Positions 14,680 to 24,034 of a DNA stretch of 25,007 nt are shown piece by piece. Numbering within the stretch: position 1 is the first letter of the stretch; every line of letters begins with the position of its first letter. Position numbers and translations under genes: made by a program. Source of the DNA: an uncultured Megasphaera sp. GTDB lineage: Bacteria; Bacillota; Negativicutes; Veillonellales; Megasphaeraceae. Location of the stretch: NCBI GenBank assembly GCA_900548635.1, contig URLP01000009.1, positions 1 through 25,007 of the forward strand, written 5' to 3'. The notes below the pieces were generated by a model. It made no database searches and was not told the origin of the DNA. It was given only the letters and a program-made list of their open reading frames with translations.

Positions 14680-14699
14680 CGACGCCCTGCCACTATAAT
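14671..14699 (+). promoter_or_regulatory. Strong promoter of leuS, overlapping the end of the GH18-like gene
   Basis: TTGACT (14671-14676), 17-bp spacer, TATAAT (14694-14699). The -35 covers the last codons of the upstream gene. The ~60-nt leader holds the palindrome ATACAGA-CTG-TCTGTAT (14718-14734), which could fold as a 7-bp hairpin. No T-box is present. Confidence 0.85.
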
Positions 14700-14765
14700 A
14701 ATACTCAAGACGCTGTGATACAGACTGTCTGTATTTTGACTGGGGCAGGATAGGAGGCTCTTATA

Positions 14766-17246
<2,481 letters not shown>

Positions 17247-17250
17247 AGAG

Positions 17251-17282
17251 AAAGGGGCTTGTCGCTTCGCGGCAGCCCCTTT
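17251..17282 (+). terminator. Terminator after leuS
   Basis: AAAGGGGCT (17251-17259) pairs perfectly with AGCCCCTTT (17274-17282), with an inner GTCGC/GCGGC stem. The T-run is short, so termination may be incomplete. The hairpin closely resembles the one between scfA and scfB. Confidence 0.7.
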
Positions 17283-17284
17283 CG

Positions 17285-17365
17285 TGGTTCCTTTGGCGTT
17301 CATCGTTCATCGAAGAATTCCCGCATTTAACGGCAAACGATGAACGACCCACGGCAAACGGCGTG
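17285..17365. repeat. Heptamer array 3 (4 + 5 words) between leuS and the Nudix gene
   Basis: Left: TGGTTCC, TTTGGCG, TTCATCG, TTCATCG (17285-17312). Gap of 18. Right: CGGCAAA, CGATGAA, CGACCCA, CGGCAAA, CGGCGTG (17331-17365). The left TTCATCG words are the exact reverse complement of CGATGAA. The array sits between two terminator hairpins. Confidence 0.85.
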
Positions 17366-17367
17366 AG

Positions 17368-17416
17368 AAAAGGGCCATGCATAAGGTGAACAGCCTTATC
17401 GTGATGGCCCCTTTTT
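17368..17416 (+). terminator. Second terminator-like hairpin upstream of the Nudix gene
   Basis: GGGCCAT (17372-17378) pairs with ATGGCCC (17404-17410), with an inner ATAAGG/CCTTAT stem, an A-run before and TTTTT after. It ends 48 bases before the Nudix start. Confidence 0.8.
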
Positions 17417-17463
17417 ACTTTGTTCTTATTATCACAAAGTACGCATTGAAAAAGGAGAAGCAA

Positions 17464-18078
17464 ATGAGAGTATTTAAGCCCTGGCCGGACCGGATCGTGC
17501 GCCAGAATACGTGCATGAACACCCGGGCCTGTGCCGTGTTGGTACCGATTATTTACAAAGATGGGGAAGAGCAGGCCGTGTTTGAAGTGCGCAGCAGCAA
17601 GCTTGGCTGGCAGCCCGGCGATGTCTGCTTTCCCGGCGGCCGCATCGATGACGGCGACGAAAGCGCCCTGGCAGCGGCCCTGCGGGAGACGAAGGAGGAA
17701 CTTGGTGTCGATGCTTCGCATATCCATGTCTGGGGGCCCCTGGACTATATGGAATCGCCCGTAGGCGTTACGGTCTGGCCTTTTGCAGCTTACATGGATA
17801 CAGATGAATTCACCCTTAGCAGGGGCGAAGTGGACCATACCTTTACGGTACCCTTGTCCTGGTTCGACGGCCATCAGCCGGAAATCGGCCGCATCGAGCT
17901 GGCGACCCGGCCGGCGCCGGATTTTCCGAAGGGCCTGGCCCTCTCGTCCCAGAAAGGCTGGAAGCAGCGCCGCACGTATAACGTCAAGATTTATACGTAT
18001 GAAAATTATAAAATTTGGGGAATTACGGCCCACATCCTTGACAACTTCCGGGGGATACGTGCTATAATAGCAAAGTAA
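17464..18078 (+). CDS. Nudix hydrolase, probable CoA pyrophosphatase (NudL/CoAse type)
   Basis: This protein probably hydrolyses CoA or acyl-CoA to 4'-phosphopantetheine and 3',5'-ADP in the cytoplasm. It has 204 residues. The segment before the Nudix box, RSSKLGWQPGDVCFPGGR, matches the CoAse-specific LRSHxGEVxFPGG pattern. The box itself ends in RETKEELGV, with E65-x7-RE and one extra residue between Gly and Glu, as in this subfamily. The C-terminal YKIWGITAHIL is also typical of CoAse proteins. ATG 17464 is chosen with AAGGAG 6-7 bases upstream; the frame is open further upstream, but that region is the terminator. Its 3' end holds promoter-like hexamers facing bcd. A CoA-recycling role beside a butyryl-CoA operon is attractive but unproven. 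Confidence 0.88.
   Translation: MRVFKPWPDRIVRQNTCMNTRACAVLVPIIYKDGEEQAVFEVRSSKLGWQPGDVCFPGGRIDDGDESALAAALRETKEELGVDASHIHVWGPLDYMESPVGVTVWPFAAYMDTDEFTLSRGEVDHTFTVPLSWFDGHQPEIGRIELATRPAPDFPKGLALSSQKGWKQRRTYNVKIYTYENYKIWGITAHILDNFRGIRAIIAK
18038..18068 (+). promoter_or_regulatory. Possible distal promoter of bcd within the Nudix gene end
   Basis: TTGACA (18038-18043) and TATAAT (18063-18068) are perfect hexamers but 19 bp apart. If active, it would produce a leader of about 350 nt before bcd. Confidence 0.4.
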
Positions 18079-18425
18079 GCTTTCCTTAATATTTGTAACC
18101 AGTATAGTTCGTTATACGTACAAATAAAAATTGTAAAAACAAGGCAGACAGTGTCAAGGAATTTTAAATTTTTCATTAGCATTAGTCCAAAAAAGTCTTG
18201 TTAAAGTTTTAGGATGAGAAAATGGAATAGTGATATTGTGCTTTCCTGCCTTTTTGCTATTGATTTAACATGTGAAAAGTTGTACAATGCACTTGTAGGC
18301 AGTGAGGCCGTGTGAATATATATCCAGAGGGGATTTTTCCCGACGGAGGTGTATCGCCTCAGTGCTCAGGTTTTTATCTCAAGGCTTTACTAAACTAACT
18401 ATACACTAAGGAGAGTGGAAACATC
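18079..18425 (+). other. 347-bp AT-rich leader region of bcd with switch-like pairing
   Basis: There is no gene here. Contents: a 7-bp inverted repeat AAGGCAG (18141-18147) / CTGCCTT (18246-18252) followed by TTTTT, which may end transcripts from the distal promoter; the proximal promoter with a Rex-like site (18260-18288); then a GC-rich patch. In that patch GCCTC (18356-18360) can pair locally with GAGG (hairpin 18346-18360) or distantly with TGAGGC (18303-18308). I could not match it to a known riboswitch class. Confidence 0.45.
18260..18288 (+). promoter_or_regulatory. Proximal promoter of bcd-etfBA with overlapping Rex-like site
   Basis: TTGATT (18260-18265), 17-bp spacer, TACAAT (18283-18288). 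The 18-mer at 18270-18287 (ATGTGAA-AAGT-TGTACAA) matches the Rex consensus TTGTGAA-N4-TTCACAA at 11 of 14 positions and overlaps the -10. Rex represses bcd-type operons in clostridia when NADH/NAD+ is low. Confidence 0.5.
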
Positions 18426-19577
18426 ATGGATTTTAACTTAACAGATATTCAGAAGGACTTCTTAAAACTCGCTCATGACTTCGGCGAAAAGAAATTGGCT
18501 CCGACCATCAACGAACGCGATCACAAAGGCATTTATGACAAAGATTTGATCAACGAACTGCTCAGCCTCGGTATCACCGGCGCTTACTTCGAAGAAAAAT
18601 ACGGCGGTTCCGGCGATGACGGCGGCGACGTTTTGAGCTACATCCTCGCTGTTGAAGAATTGGCTAAATACGACGCTGGTGTTGCTATCACCTTGTCGGC
18701 AACGGTTTCCCTCTGCGCTAACCCGATTTGGCAGTTTGGTACAGAAGCTCAGAAAGAAAAATTCCTCGTTCCTTTGGTTGAAGGCACGAAACTCGGCGCT
18801 TTCGGCTTAACAGAACCGAACGCTGGTACTGATGCTTCCGGTCAGCAGACCGTTGCTACGAAGAACGCAGACGGCAGCTACACGCTGAACGGCTCCAAAA
18901 TCTTCATCACCAACGGCGGCGCTGCTGATATCTACATCGTCTTCGCTATGACCGACAAGACAAAAGGCAACCACGGCATCACAGCCTTCATCCTCGAAGA
19001 CGGCATGCCTGGCTTCACCTTCGGCAAGAAAGAAGACAAGATGGGCATCCATACGTCCCAGACGATGGAACTCGTATTCCAGGACGTCAAAGTTCCGGCT
19101 GAAAACATGCTCGGCGAAGAAGGCAAAGGCTTCAAGATCGCTATGATGACCTTGGACGGCGGCCGTATCGGCGTTGCTGCTCAGGCTCTCGGCATTGCAG
19201 AAGCTGCCTTGGCTGATGCTGTTGAATACTCCAAACAGCGTGTACAGTTCGGCAAACCGCTCTGCAAATTCCAGTCCATTTCCTTCAAACTGGCTGACAT
19301 GAAGATGCAGATCGAAGCTGCTCGTAACCTCGTTTACAAAGCTGCTTGCAAGAAACAGGAAGGCCAGCCCTTCACGGTTGACGCTGCTATCGCTAAACGC
19401 GTTGCTTCCGATGTCGCTATGCGCGTAACGACCGAAGCTGTTCAGATTTTCGGCGGCTATGGCTACAGCGAAGAATATCCGGTTGCTCGTCACATGCGCG
19501 ATGCTAAGATCACTCAGATTTACGAAGGCACGAACGAAGTTCAGCTCATGGTTACAGGCGGTGCTCTGTTAAGATAA
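18426..19577 (+). CDS. bcd: Butyryl-CoA dehydrogenase (short-chain acyl-CoA dehydrogenase)
   Basis: This FAD enzyme interconverts crotonyl-CoA and butyryl-CoA, the last reductive step of butyrate (and longer acid) formation, using electrons from EtfAB. Its 383 residues equal the length of the crystallised M. elsdenii enzyme and from memory the sequence is almost the same. The catalytic base is E367 in IYEGTNEVQ. FAD-binding segments are GAFGLTEPNAGTDASG and IFITNGGAADIYIV, and the C-terminal IFGGYGYSEEYPV is typical. AAGGAG lies about 12 bases before ATG 18426. The gene leads the bcd-etfB-etfA operon and uses GCT and GTT codons heavily, as expected for very high expression. Confidence 0.97.
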   Translation: MDFNLTDIQKDFLKLAHDFGEKKLAPTINERDHKGIYDKDLINELLSLGITGAYFEEKYGGSGDDGGDVLSYILAVEELAKYDAGVAITLSATVSLCANPIWQFGTEAQKEKFLVPLVEGTKLGAFGLTEPNAGTDASGQQTVATKNADGSYTLNGSKIFITNGGAADIYIVFAMTDKTKGNHGITAFILEDGMPGFTFGKKEDKMGIHTSQTMELVFQDVKVPAENMLGEEGKGFKIAMMTLDGGRIGVAAQALGIAEAALADAVEYSKQRVQFGKPLCKFQSISFKLADMKMQIEAARNLVYKAACKKQEGQPFTVDAAIAKRVASDVAMRVTTEAVQIFGGYGYSEEYPVARHMRDAKITQIYEGTNEVQLMVTGGALLR

Positions 19578-19591
19578 TTGAAGTTTATGCT

Positions 19592-19616
19592 CGGGCCTGG
19601 CCCTTTGCTGGGCCCG
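19592..19616 (+). other. Intercistronic hairpin between bcd and etfB
   Basis: CGGGCC (19592-19597) pairs with GGCCCG (19611-19616). No T-run follows, so it is more likely an mRNA-stabilising or processing hairpin than a terminator. It could raise bcd over etf message. Confidence 0.6.
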
Positions 19617-19650
19617 TTACATAAAAAAAGATTTTAGGAGGCAAACGTAA

Positions 19651-20463
19651 ATGGAAATATTGGTATGTGTCAAACAGGTTCCGGACACTGCAGAAGTTAA
19701 GATTGACCCCGTAAAACATACGGTCATCCGCGCTGGTGTTCCTAACATTTTTAACCCCTTCGACCAGAACGCTTTGGAAGCAGCTCTCGCATTGAAAGAT
19801 GCTGACAAAGACGTAAAAATCACACTTCTCTCGATGGGTCCTGATCAGGCAAAAGACGTTCTTCGTGAAGGCCTCGCAATGGGCGCTGACGATGCATATC
19901 TCCTGTCCGACCGCAAACTCGGTGGTTCCGATACACTGGCAACGGGCTATGCTTTGGCACAGGCTATCAAAAAATTAGCTGCTGATAAAGGTATCGAACA
20001 GTTCGATATCATCCTCTGCGGCAAACAGGCTATCGACGGCGATACCGCTCAGGTTGGCCCGCAGATCGCTTGCGAACTCGGTATTCCTCAGATTACGTAT
20101 GCTCGCGACATCAAAGTCGAAGGCAACAAAGTCACTGTTCAGCAGGAAAACGAAGAAGGCTACATCGTAACGGAAGCTCAGTTCCCTGTTTTGATCACGG
20201 CTGTTAAAGACTTGAACGAACCGCGTTTCCCGACCATCCGTGGCACGATGAAGGCAAAACGCCGCGAAATCCCGAATCTGGATGCCGCTGCTGTCGCTGC
20301 TGATGACGCTATGATTGGTTTGGCTGGCTCCCCGACAAAAGTCCGCAAGATTTTCACACCGCCTCAGAGATCCGGTGGTCTCGTTCTCAAAGTTGAAGAT
20401 GACAACGAACAGGCAATCGTCGACCAGGTCATGGAAAAACTGGTTGCTCAGAAAATCATTTAA
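19651..20463 (+). CDS. etfB: Electron transfer flavoprotein subunit beta
   Basis: EtfB is the small subunit of the Etf heterodimer that takes electrons from NADH and delivers them to Bcd. It has 270 residues. It opens with MEILVCVKQVPDT, and shows CGKQAIDGDTAQVGPQIA and the FPTIRGTMKAKRREIP segment typical of the family. M. elsdenii Etf belongs to the NADH-oxidising, bifurcating group that carries FAD in both subunits, and the close similarity suggests the same here. AGGAGG lies 9 bases before ATG 19651. It is the second gene of the operon, with a hairpin in the 73-base gap after bcd. Confidence 0.96.
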   Translation: MEILVCVKQVPDTAEVKIDPVKHTVIRAGVPNIFNPFDQNALEAALALKDADKDVKITLLSMGPDQAKDVLREGLAMGADDAYLLSDRKLGGSDTLATGYALAQAIKKLAADKGIEQFDIILCGKQAIDGDTAQVGPQIACELGIPQITYARDIKVEGNKVTVQQENEEGYIVTEAQFPVLITAVKDLNEPRFPTIRGTMKAKRREIPNLDAAAVAADDAMIGLAGSPTKVRKIFTPPQRSGGLVLKVEDDNEQAIVDQVMEKLVAQKII

Positions 20464-20483
20464 TCTAAGGAGGAACAGTGAAA

Positions 20484-21500
20484 ATGGATTTAGCAGAATA
20501 TAAAGGCATTTATGTAATTGCTGAACAGTTCGAAGGCAAATTACGTGATGTATCTTTCGAATTGTTGGGCCAGGCCCGCAAATTGGCTGACACCATCGGC
20601 GACGAAGTCGGTGCCATCCTCATCGGTAAAGATGTAAAACCGTTGGCTCAGGAACTCATCGCTCATGGCGCTCATAAAGTTTACGTTTATGACGATCCTC
20701 AGCTCGAACATTACAATACGACGGCTTATGCAAAAGTTCTTTGCGACTTCTTCCATGAAGAAAAACCGAACGTATTCCTCGTTGGCGCTACGAACATCGG
20801 CCGTGACCTCGGCCCGCGTGTCGCTAACTCCCTGAGAACAGGCCTCACCGCTGACTGCACACAGCTCGGCGTTGACGACGACAAGAAGACCATCGTATGG
20901 ACCCGTCCGGCTCTCGGCGGCAACATCATGGCTGAAATCATTTGCCCGGACAACCGTCCGCAGATGGGCACTGTTCGTCCGCACGTCTTCAAAAAACCGG
21001 AAGCAGATCCGTCTGCAACTGGCGAAGTCATCGAAAAGAAAGCAAACCTCTCCGATGCTGACTTCATGACCAAATTCGTCGAACTCATCAAATTGGGCGG
21101 CGAAGGCGTTAAAATCGAAGACGCTGACGTTATCGTTGCTGGCGGCCGCGGCATGAATGGTGAAGAACCGTTCAAGACCGGTATCCTCAAAGAATGCGCA
21201 GACGTCCTCGGCGGTGCTGTCGGTGCTTCCCGTGCAGCTGTTGACGCTGGCTGGATCGACGCTCTCCATCAGGTTGGTCAGACTGGTAAAACTGTTGGTC
21301 CGAAGATCTACATTGCATGCGCTATCTCCGGTGCTATCCAGCACTTGGCAGGCATGACCGGTTCTGACTGCATCATCGCCATCAACAAAGACGAAGATGC
21401 TCCGATTTTCAAAGTTTGCGACTATGGTATCGTAGGCGATGTCTTCAAAGTTCTCCCGCTCCTCACAGAAGCTATCAAGAAACAGAAAGGCATTGCATAA
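20484..21500 (+). CDS. etfA: Electron transfer flavoprotein subunit alpha
   Basis: EtfA is the large Etf subunit; its C-terminal FAD domain shuttles electrons to Bcd. It has 338 residues from ATG 20484, chosen because AAGGAGG (20467-20473) is 10 bases upstream, while GTG 20478 is only 4 bases from it. The FAD domain shows GRGMNGEEPF, GASRAAVDAGWI, GQTGKTVGPKIYIACAISGA and NKDEDAPIFKVCDYGIVGD. The N-terminal domain has GATNIGRDLGPRVA and GLTADCTQL. The sequence is nearly the same as my recollection of M. elsdenii EtfA. It is the last gene of the operon, closed by a perfect 14-bp terminator stem. Confidence 0.97.
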   Translation: MDLAEYKGIYVIAEQFEGKLRDVSFELLGQARKLADTIGDEVGAILIGKDVKPLAQELIAHGAHKVYVYDDPQLEHYNTTAYAKVLCDFFHEEKPNVFLVGATNIGRDLGPRVANSLRTGLTADCTQLGVDDDKKTIVWTRPALGGNIMAEIICPDNRPQMGTVRPHVFKKPEADPSATGEVIEKKANLSDADFMTKFVELIKLGGEGVKIEDADVIVAGGRGMNGEEPFKTGILKECADVLGGAVGASRAAVDAGWIDALHQVGQTGKTVGPKIYIACAISGAIQHLAGMTGSDCIIAINKDEDAPIFKVCDYGIVGDVFKVLPLLTEAIKKQKGIA

Positions 21501-21520
21501 GTTACATAACCGTGCATAAT

Positions 21521-21552
21521 AAAAAGGCTACTGCATTTGCAGTAGCCTTTTT
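21521..21552 (+). terminator. Terminator of the bcd-etfBA operon
   Basis: AAAAAGGCTACTGC-ATTT-GCAGTAGCCTTTTT: a perfect 14-bp stem with a four-base loop and T-run. The strongest hairpin in the window. Confidence 0.97.
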
Positions 21553-21553
21553 G

Positions 21554-21625
21554 TGGTTCGTTTGGCGTTTGCCGTTTGGCGAATATTCTTCGAACCACGG
21601 TAAACGACCCACGACAAACGATTGC
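21554..21625. repeat. Heptamer array 4 (4 + 5 words) after etfA
   Basis: Left: TGGTTCG, TTTGGCG, TTTGCCG, TTTGGCG (21554-21581). Gap of 9. Right: CGAACCA, CGGTAAA, CGACCCA, CGACAAA, CGATTGC (21591-21625). It begins two bases after the etfA terminator. The gap (AATATTCTT) is AT-rich. Confidence 0.85.
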
Positions 21626-21671
21626 CAGACGAATATTTGTATGATATCCGAAACCTTTGCACACCACACCC

Positions 21672-21700
21672 TTGACAAGCCTCATCTCGTGCCGTATAAT
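21672..21700 (+). promoter_or_regulatory. Consensus sigma-A promoter of thrS
   Basis: TTGACA (21672-21677), 17-bp spacer, TATAAT (21695-21700): exact consensus. It drives the T-box leader. Confidence 0.92.
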
Positions 21701-21706
21701 TTACGC

Positions 21707-21957
21707 ATACATAGAGATATGTAATAAGCTTTGAAAAGGACAACACTTGATAGCTCCTTTATTACAGAGAGAGGCACGATGGTGAGAGTGCTTTATGAAG
21801 TCTGGCAAGTTACCGCCTTGGAGCAGGATTTCCGAAGCGAGTAGGGAATCCCGGTCGCCCCGTTATCGCGTTTGAGTACATCGGAAGTTTTTTCCGGTGA
21901 ACTAGGGTGGAACCACGTGAGTAATGCTCTCGTCCCTTGAGGACGAGAGCTTTTTTT
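21707..21957 (+). ncRNA. T-box riboswitch, threonine (specifier ACC)
   Basis: This leader senses uncharged tRNA-Thr and allows read-through into thrS. The T-box sequence AGGGTGGAACCACG is at 21904-21917. The terminator is a perfect 10-bp stem, GCTCTCGTCC (21926-21935) / GGACGAGAGC (21941-21950), followed by seven T. AGGG can instead pair with CCCT (21934-21937) to form the antiterminator. In stem I, GCTCC (21753-21757) pairs with GGAGC (21820-21824), an apical hairpin contains ATGGTGAGA, and ACC (21812-21814) lies at the specifier position, matching a Thr codon. Confidence 0.95.
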
Positions 21958-21976
21958 ATTAAGGAGGATGTTTGTA

Positions 21977-23884
21977 ATGGCAGAATTAGTGTTAAAAGAC
22001 GGAAGCAAAAAACAGTTTCCCGATGGCATCTCTCTTGCCGAAGCTGTCAAACAGCTCAGCAATAGTCTTGCAAAGAAAGTATTAGTCGCAAAGGTAAACG
22101 GTGAAGTCACCGATCTCCGTGAAACCATCGTCGACGGCTCGACCGTTGAATTCCTTACCTTCGCTGACCAGGAAGGGAAAGATACGCTTCGCCATACAGC
22201 ATCTCATGTCATGGCTCAAGCTATTCAGCACCTCTTCCCGGGCGTCAAATTCGCCATCGGCCCGTCCATTGAAAACGGTTTCTACTACGACCTCGATACA
22301 GAACACCGTTTCACACAAGAAGACTTTCCTGCCATTGAAGCTGAAATGGCTAAGATTGTCAAAGAAAATCTTCCCATCACTAAAGAAGTCTTATCCCGTG
22401 CCGATGCTTTAAAACTCTTCAAAGACGCTGGCCAGGATTATAAAGTAGAACTCATCGAAGACCTTCCGGAAGATGCAGTCATCTCCATCTATCGCCAGGG
22501 CGACTTCGTCGACCTCTGTGCTGGCCCGCACTGCGCTTCGACCGGTGCTGTCAAGGCCTTTAAACTGCGCACTGTTGCCGGTGCTTACTGGCGCGGCGAT
22601 GAACACAACAAGATGCTTCAGCGTATTTATGGGACCGCTTTTGAAAAGAAATCGGAACTCGATGAATACTTGAAGATGATGGAAGAAGCTGAAAAACGTG
22701 ACCACCGCAAACTGGGTAAACAACTCGACTTGTTCAGTTTCCATGAAGAAGGTCCTGGCTTCCCGTTCTTCCATCCCAAGGGAATGATCCTGCGCAACAA
22801 CTTGCTCAAATTCTGGCATGAACTCCATGACGAAGCCGATTACGATGAAATCATGACGCCGATGATCCTCAACCGTCATCTCTGGGAACAGTCCGGTCAC
22901 TGGGATCATTACCGCGACAATATGTATTTTACAACCATCGATGATCAGCCTTACGCCATCAAACCGATGAACTGCCCAGGCGGCATCCTGGTCTATAAGA
23001 GCAATGTCCACAGTTACCGCGACTTCCCGATGCGCATGGCTGAACTCGGCCTGGTCCATCGCCATGAACTCCACGGTGCCCTCCACGGCCTGTTCCGCGT
23101 CCGCTGCTTCACTCAGGACGATGCGCACATCTTCATGCTGCCGAGCCAGATGAAACAAGAAATCTCCGGTGTCATGGACCTCTTCGACAAGGCTTACAAA
23201 CAGTTCGGTCTGGAATACCACGTCGAATTGTCTACTCGTCCGGAAGACTCCATGGGTTCCGACGAAATCTGGGAACTGGCTACGAAGACCTTGCATGATG
23301 TCATCGAAGAACGCCACATTCCGTACGTCATCAACGAAGGTGATGGCGCCTTCTATGGTCCGAAACTGGACTTCCACCTGAAAGACTCTATCGGTCGTAC
23401 CTGGCAGTGCGGTACCATCCAGCTCGATATGCTCATGCCGGAACGCTTCGACATGACCTACATCGGTGAAGATGGTCAGAAACATCGTCCGGTCATGGTA
23501 CATCGTGCTTGCTTCGGCAGTATCGAACGCTTCTTGGGTATCATCACTGAAAACTATGCAGGTGCTTTCCCGGTATGGTTGGCTCCGGTTCAGATTAAGT
23601 TCCTGCCTATCTCTGATAAACACCTGGCTTACTGCAAAGACCTGGCTAAGAAGTTCAAGAAATTGGGCATCCGCGTCGAAGTCGATGAAAGCAGCGAAAA
23701 GATTGGCTACAAGATCCGTAAAGCTCAGATGGAAAAAGTTCCCTACATGGCTGTCATCGGCGATAAAGAAATGGAAAATGGCACCCTCGGCTTGCGCGAC
23801 CGTTCTAAAGGCGATTTAGGCGCCAAACCGATTGACGAAGTCGTCGCCCACATCCAGAAACTCAGCGAAACAAGAGAAGGCTAA
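21977..23884 (+). CDS. thrS: Threonyl-tRNA synthetase
   Basis: This class II synthetase charges tRNA-Thr. The 635-residue protein has an N-terminal TGS domain (residues 1-62), an editing domain with H73-x3-H77 (HTASH) and CAGPH, and a catalytic core with the zinc ligands in MNCPGG, DDAHIF and MVHRA. Motif 2 reads VHRHELHGALHGLFRVRCF. The anticodon-binding domain begins near residue 535 (WLAPVQIKFLPIS). I start at ATG 21977, 9 bases after AAGGAGG (21961-21967); the in-frame ATG at 21968 abuts the ribosome site. It is controlled by the T-box leader. No terminator separates it from heptamer array 5, but a strong one follows the array. Confidence 0.97.
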   Translation: MAELVLKDGSKKQFPDGISLAEAVKQLSNSLAKKVLVAKVNGEVTDLRETIVDGSTVEFLTFADQEGKDTLRHTASHVMAQAIQHLFPGVKFAIGPSIENGFYYDLDTEHRFTQEDFPAIEAEMAKIVKENLPITKEVLSRADALKLFKDAGQDYKVELIEDLPEDAVISIYRQGDFVDLCAGPHCASTGAVKAFKLRTVAGAYWRGDEHNKMLQRIYGTAFEKKSELDEYLKMMEEAEKRDHRKLGKQLDLFSFHEEGPGFPFFHPKGMILRNNLLKFWHELHDEADYDEIMTPMILNRHLWEQSGHWDHYRDNMYFTTIDDQPYAIKPMNCPGGILVYKSNVHSYRDFPMRMAELGLVHRHELHGALHGLFRVRCFTQDDAHIFMLPSQMKQEISGVMDLFDKAYKQFGLEYHVELSTRPEDSMGSDEIWELATKTLHDVIEERHIPYVINEGDGAFYGPKLDFHLKDSIGRTWQCGTIQLDMLMPERFDMTYIGEDGQKHRPVMVHRACFGSIERFLGIITENYAGAFPVWLAPVQIKFLPISDKHLAYCKDLAKKFKKLGIRVEVDESSEKIGYKIRKAQMEKVPYMAVIGDKEMENGTLGLRDRSKGDLGAKPIDEVVAHIQKLSETREG

Positions 23885-23892
23885 TATAGAAG

Positions 23893-23960
23893 TTTGAAGT
23901 TGAAAGTTTGATGTTTAAAACCTCACGTCAAACATCAAGCATCAAACGTCAAACATTAAA
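23893..23960. repeat. Heptamer array 5 (4 + 5 words) after thrS
   Basis: Left: TTTGAAG, TTGAAAG, TTTGATG, TTTAAAA (23893-23920). Gap of 5. Right: CGTCAAA, CATCAAG, CATCAAA, CGTCAAA, CATTAAA (23926-23960). The words are of the TTTGANG type seen in array 2. It lies between the thrS stop and the terminator. Confidence 0.85.
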
Positions 23961-23963
23961 GTT

Positions 23964-24011
23964 AAAGGGTCCTTACATGATAGGCGAAATGTTCATGTGA
24001 AGGCCCTTTTT
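23964..24011 (+). terminator. Terminator between thrS and rbgA
   Basis: AAAGGG/CCCTTT, CCTT/AAGG and CATGA/TCATG stack into one long stem with two single-base bulges, followed by a T-run. It ends only 9 bases before the rbgA ribosome site. Confidence 0.85.
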
Positions 24012-24034
24012 CTCATCACTAAAGGAGTAACACT

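Noticed and set aside
14700..14765. T-box leader for leuS
   Set aside because: The leader is only about 60 nt and lacks the AGGGTGGAACC sequence and a terminator.
18325..18370. FMN riboswitch before bcd, because of TTCCCGAC followed by GGAGGT
   Set aside because: Only one short stretch resembles the FMN element; the other conserved segments and the enclosing P1 stem are missing.
21416..21746. Open frames in the etfA-thrS gap on both strands
   Set aside because: They cross a perfect terminator and heptamer array 4 and have no coding character or ribosome sites.
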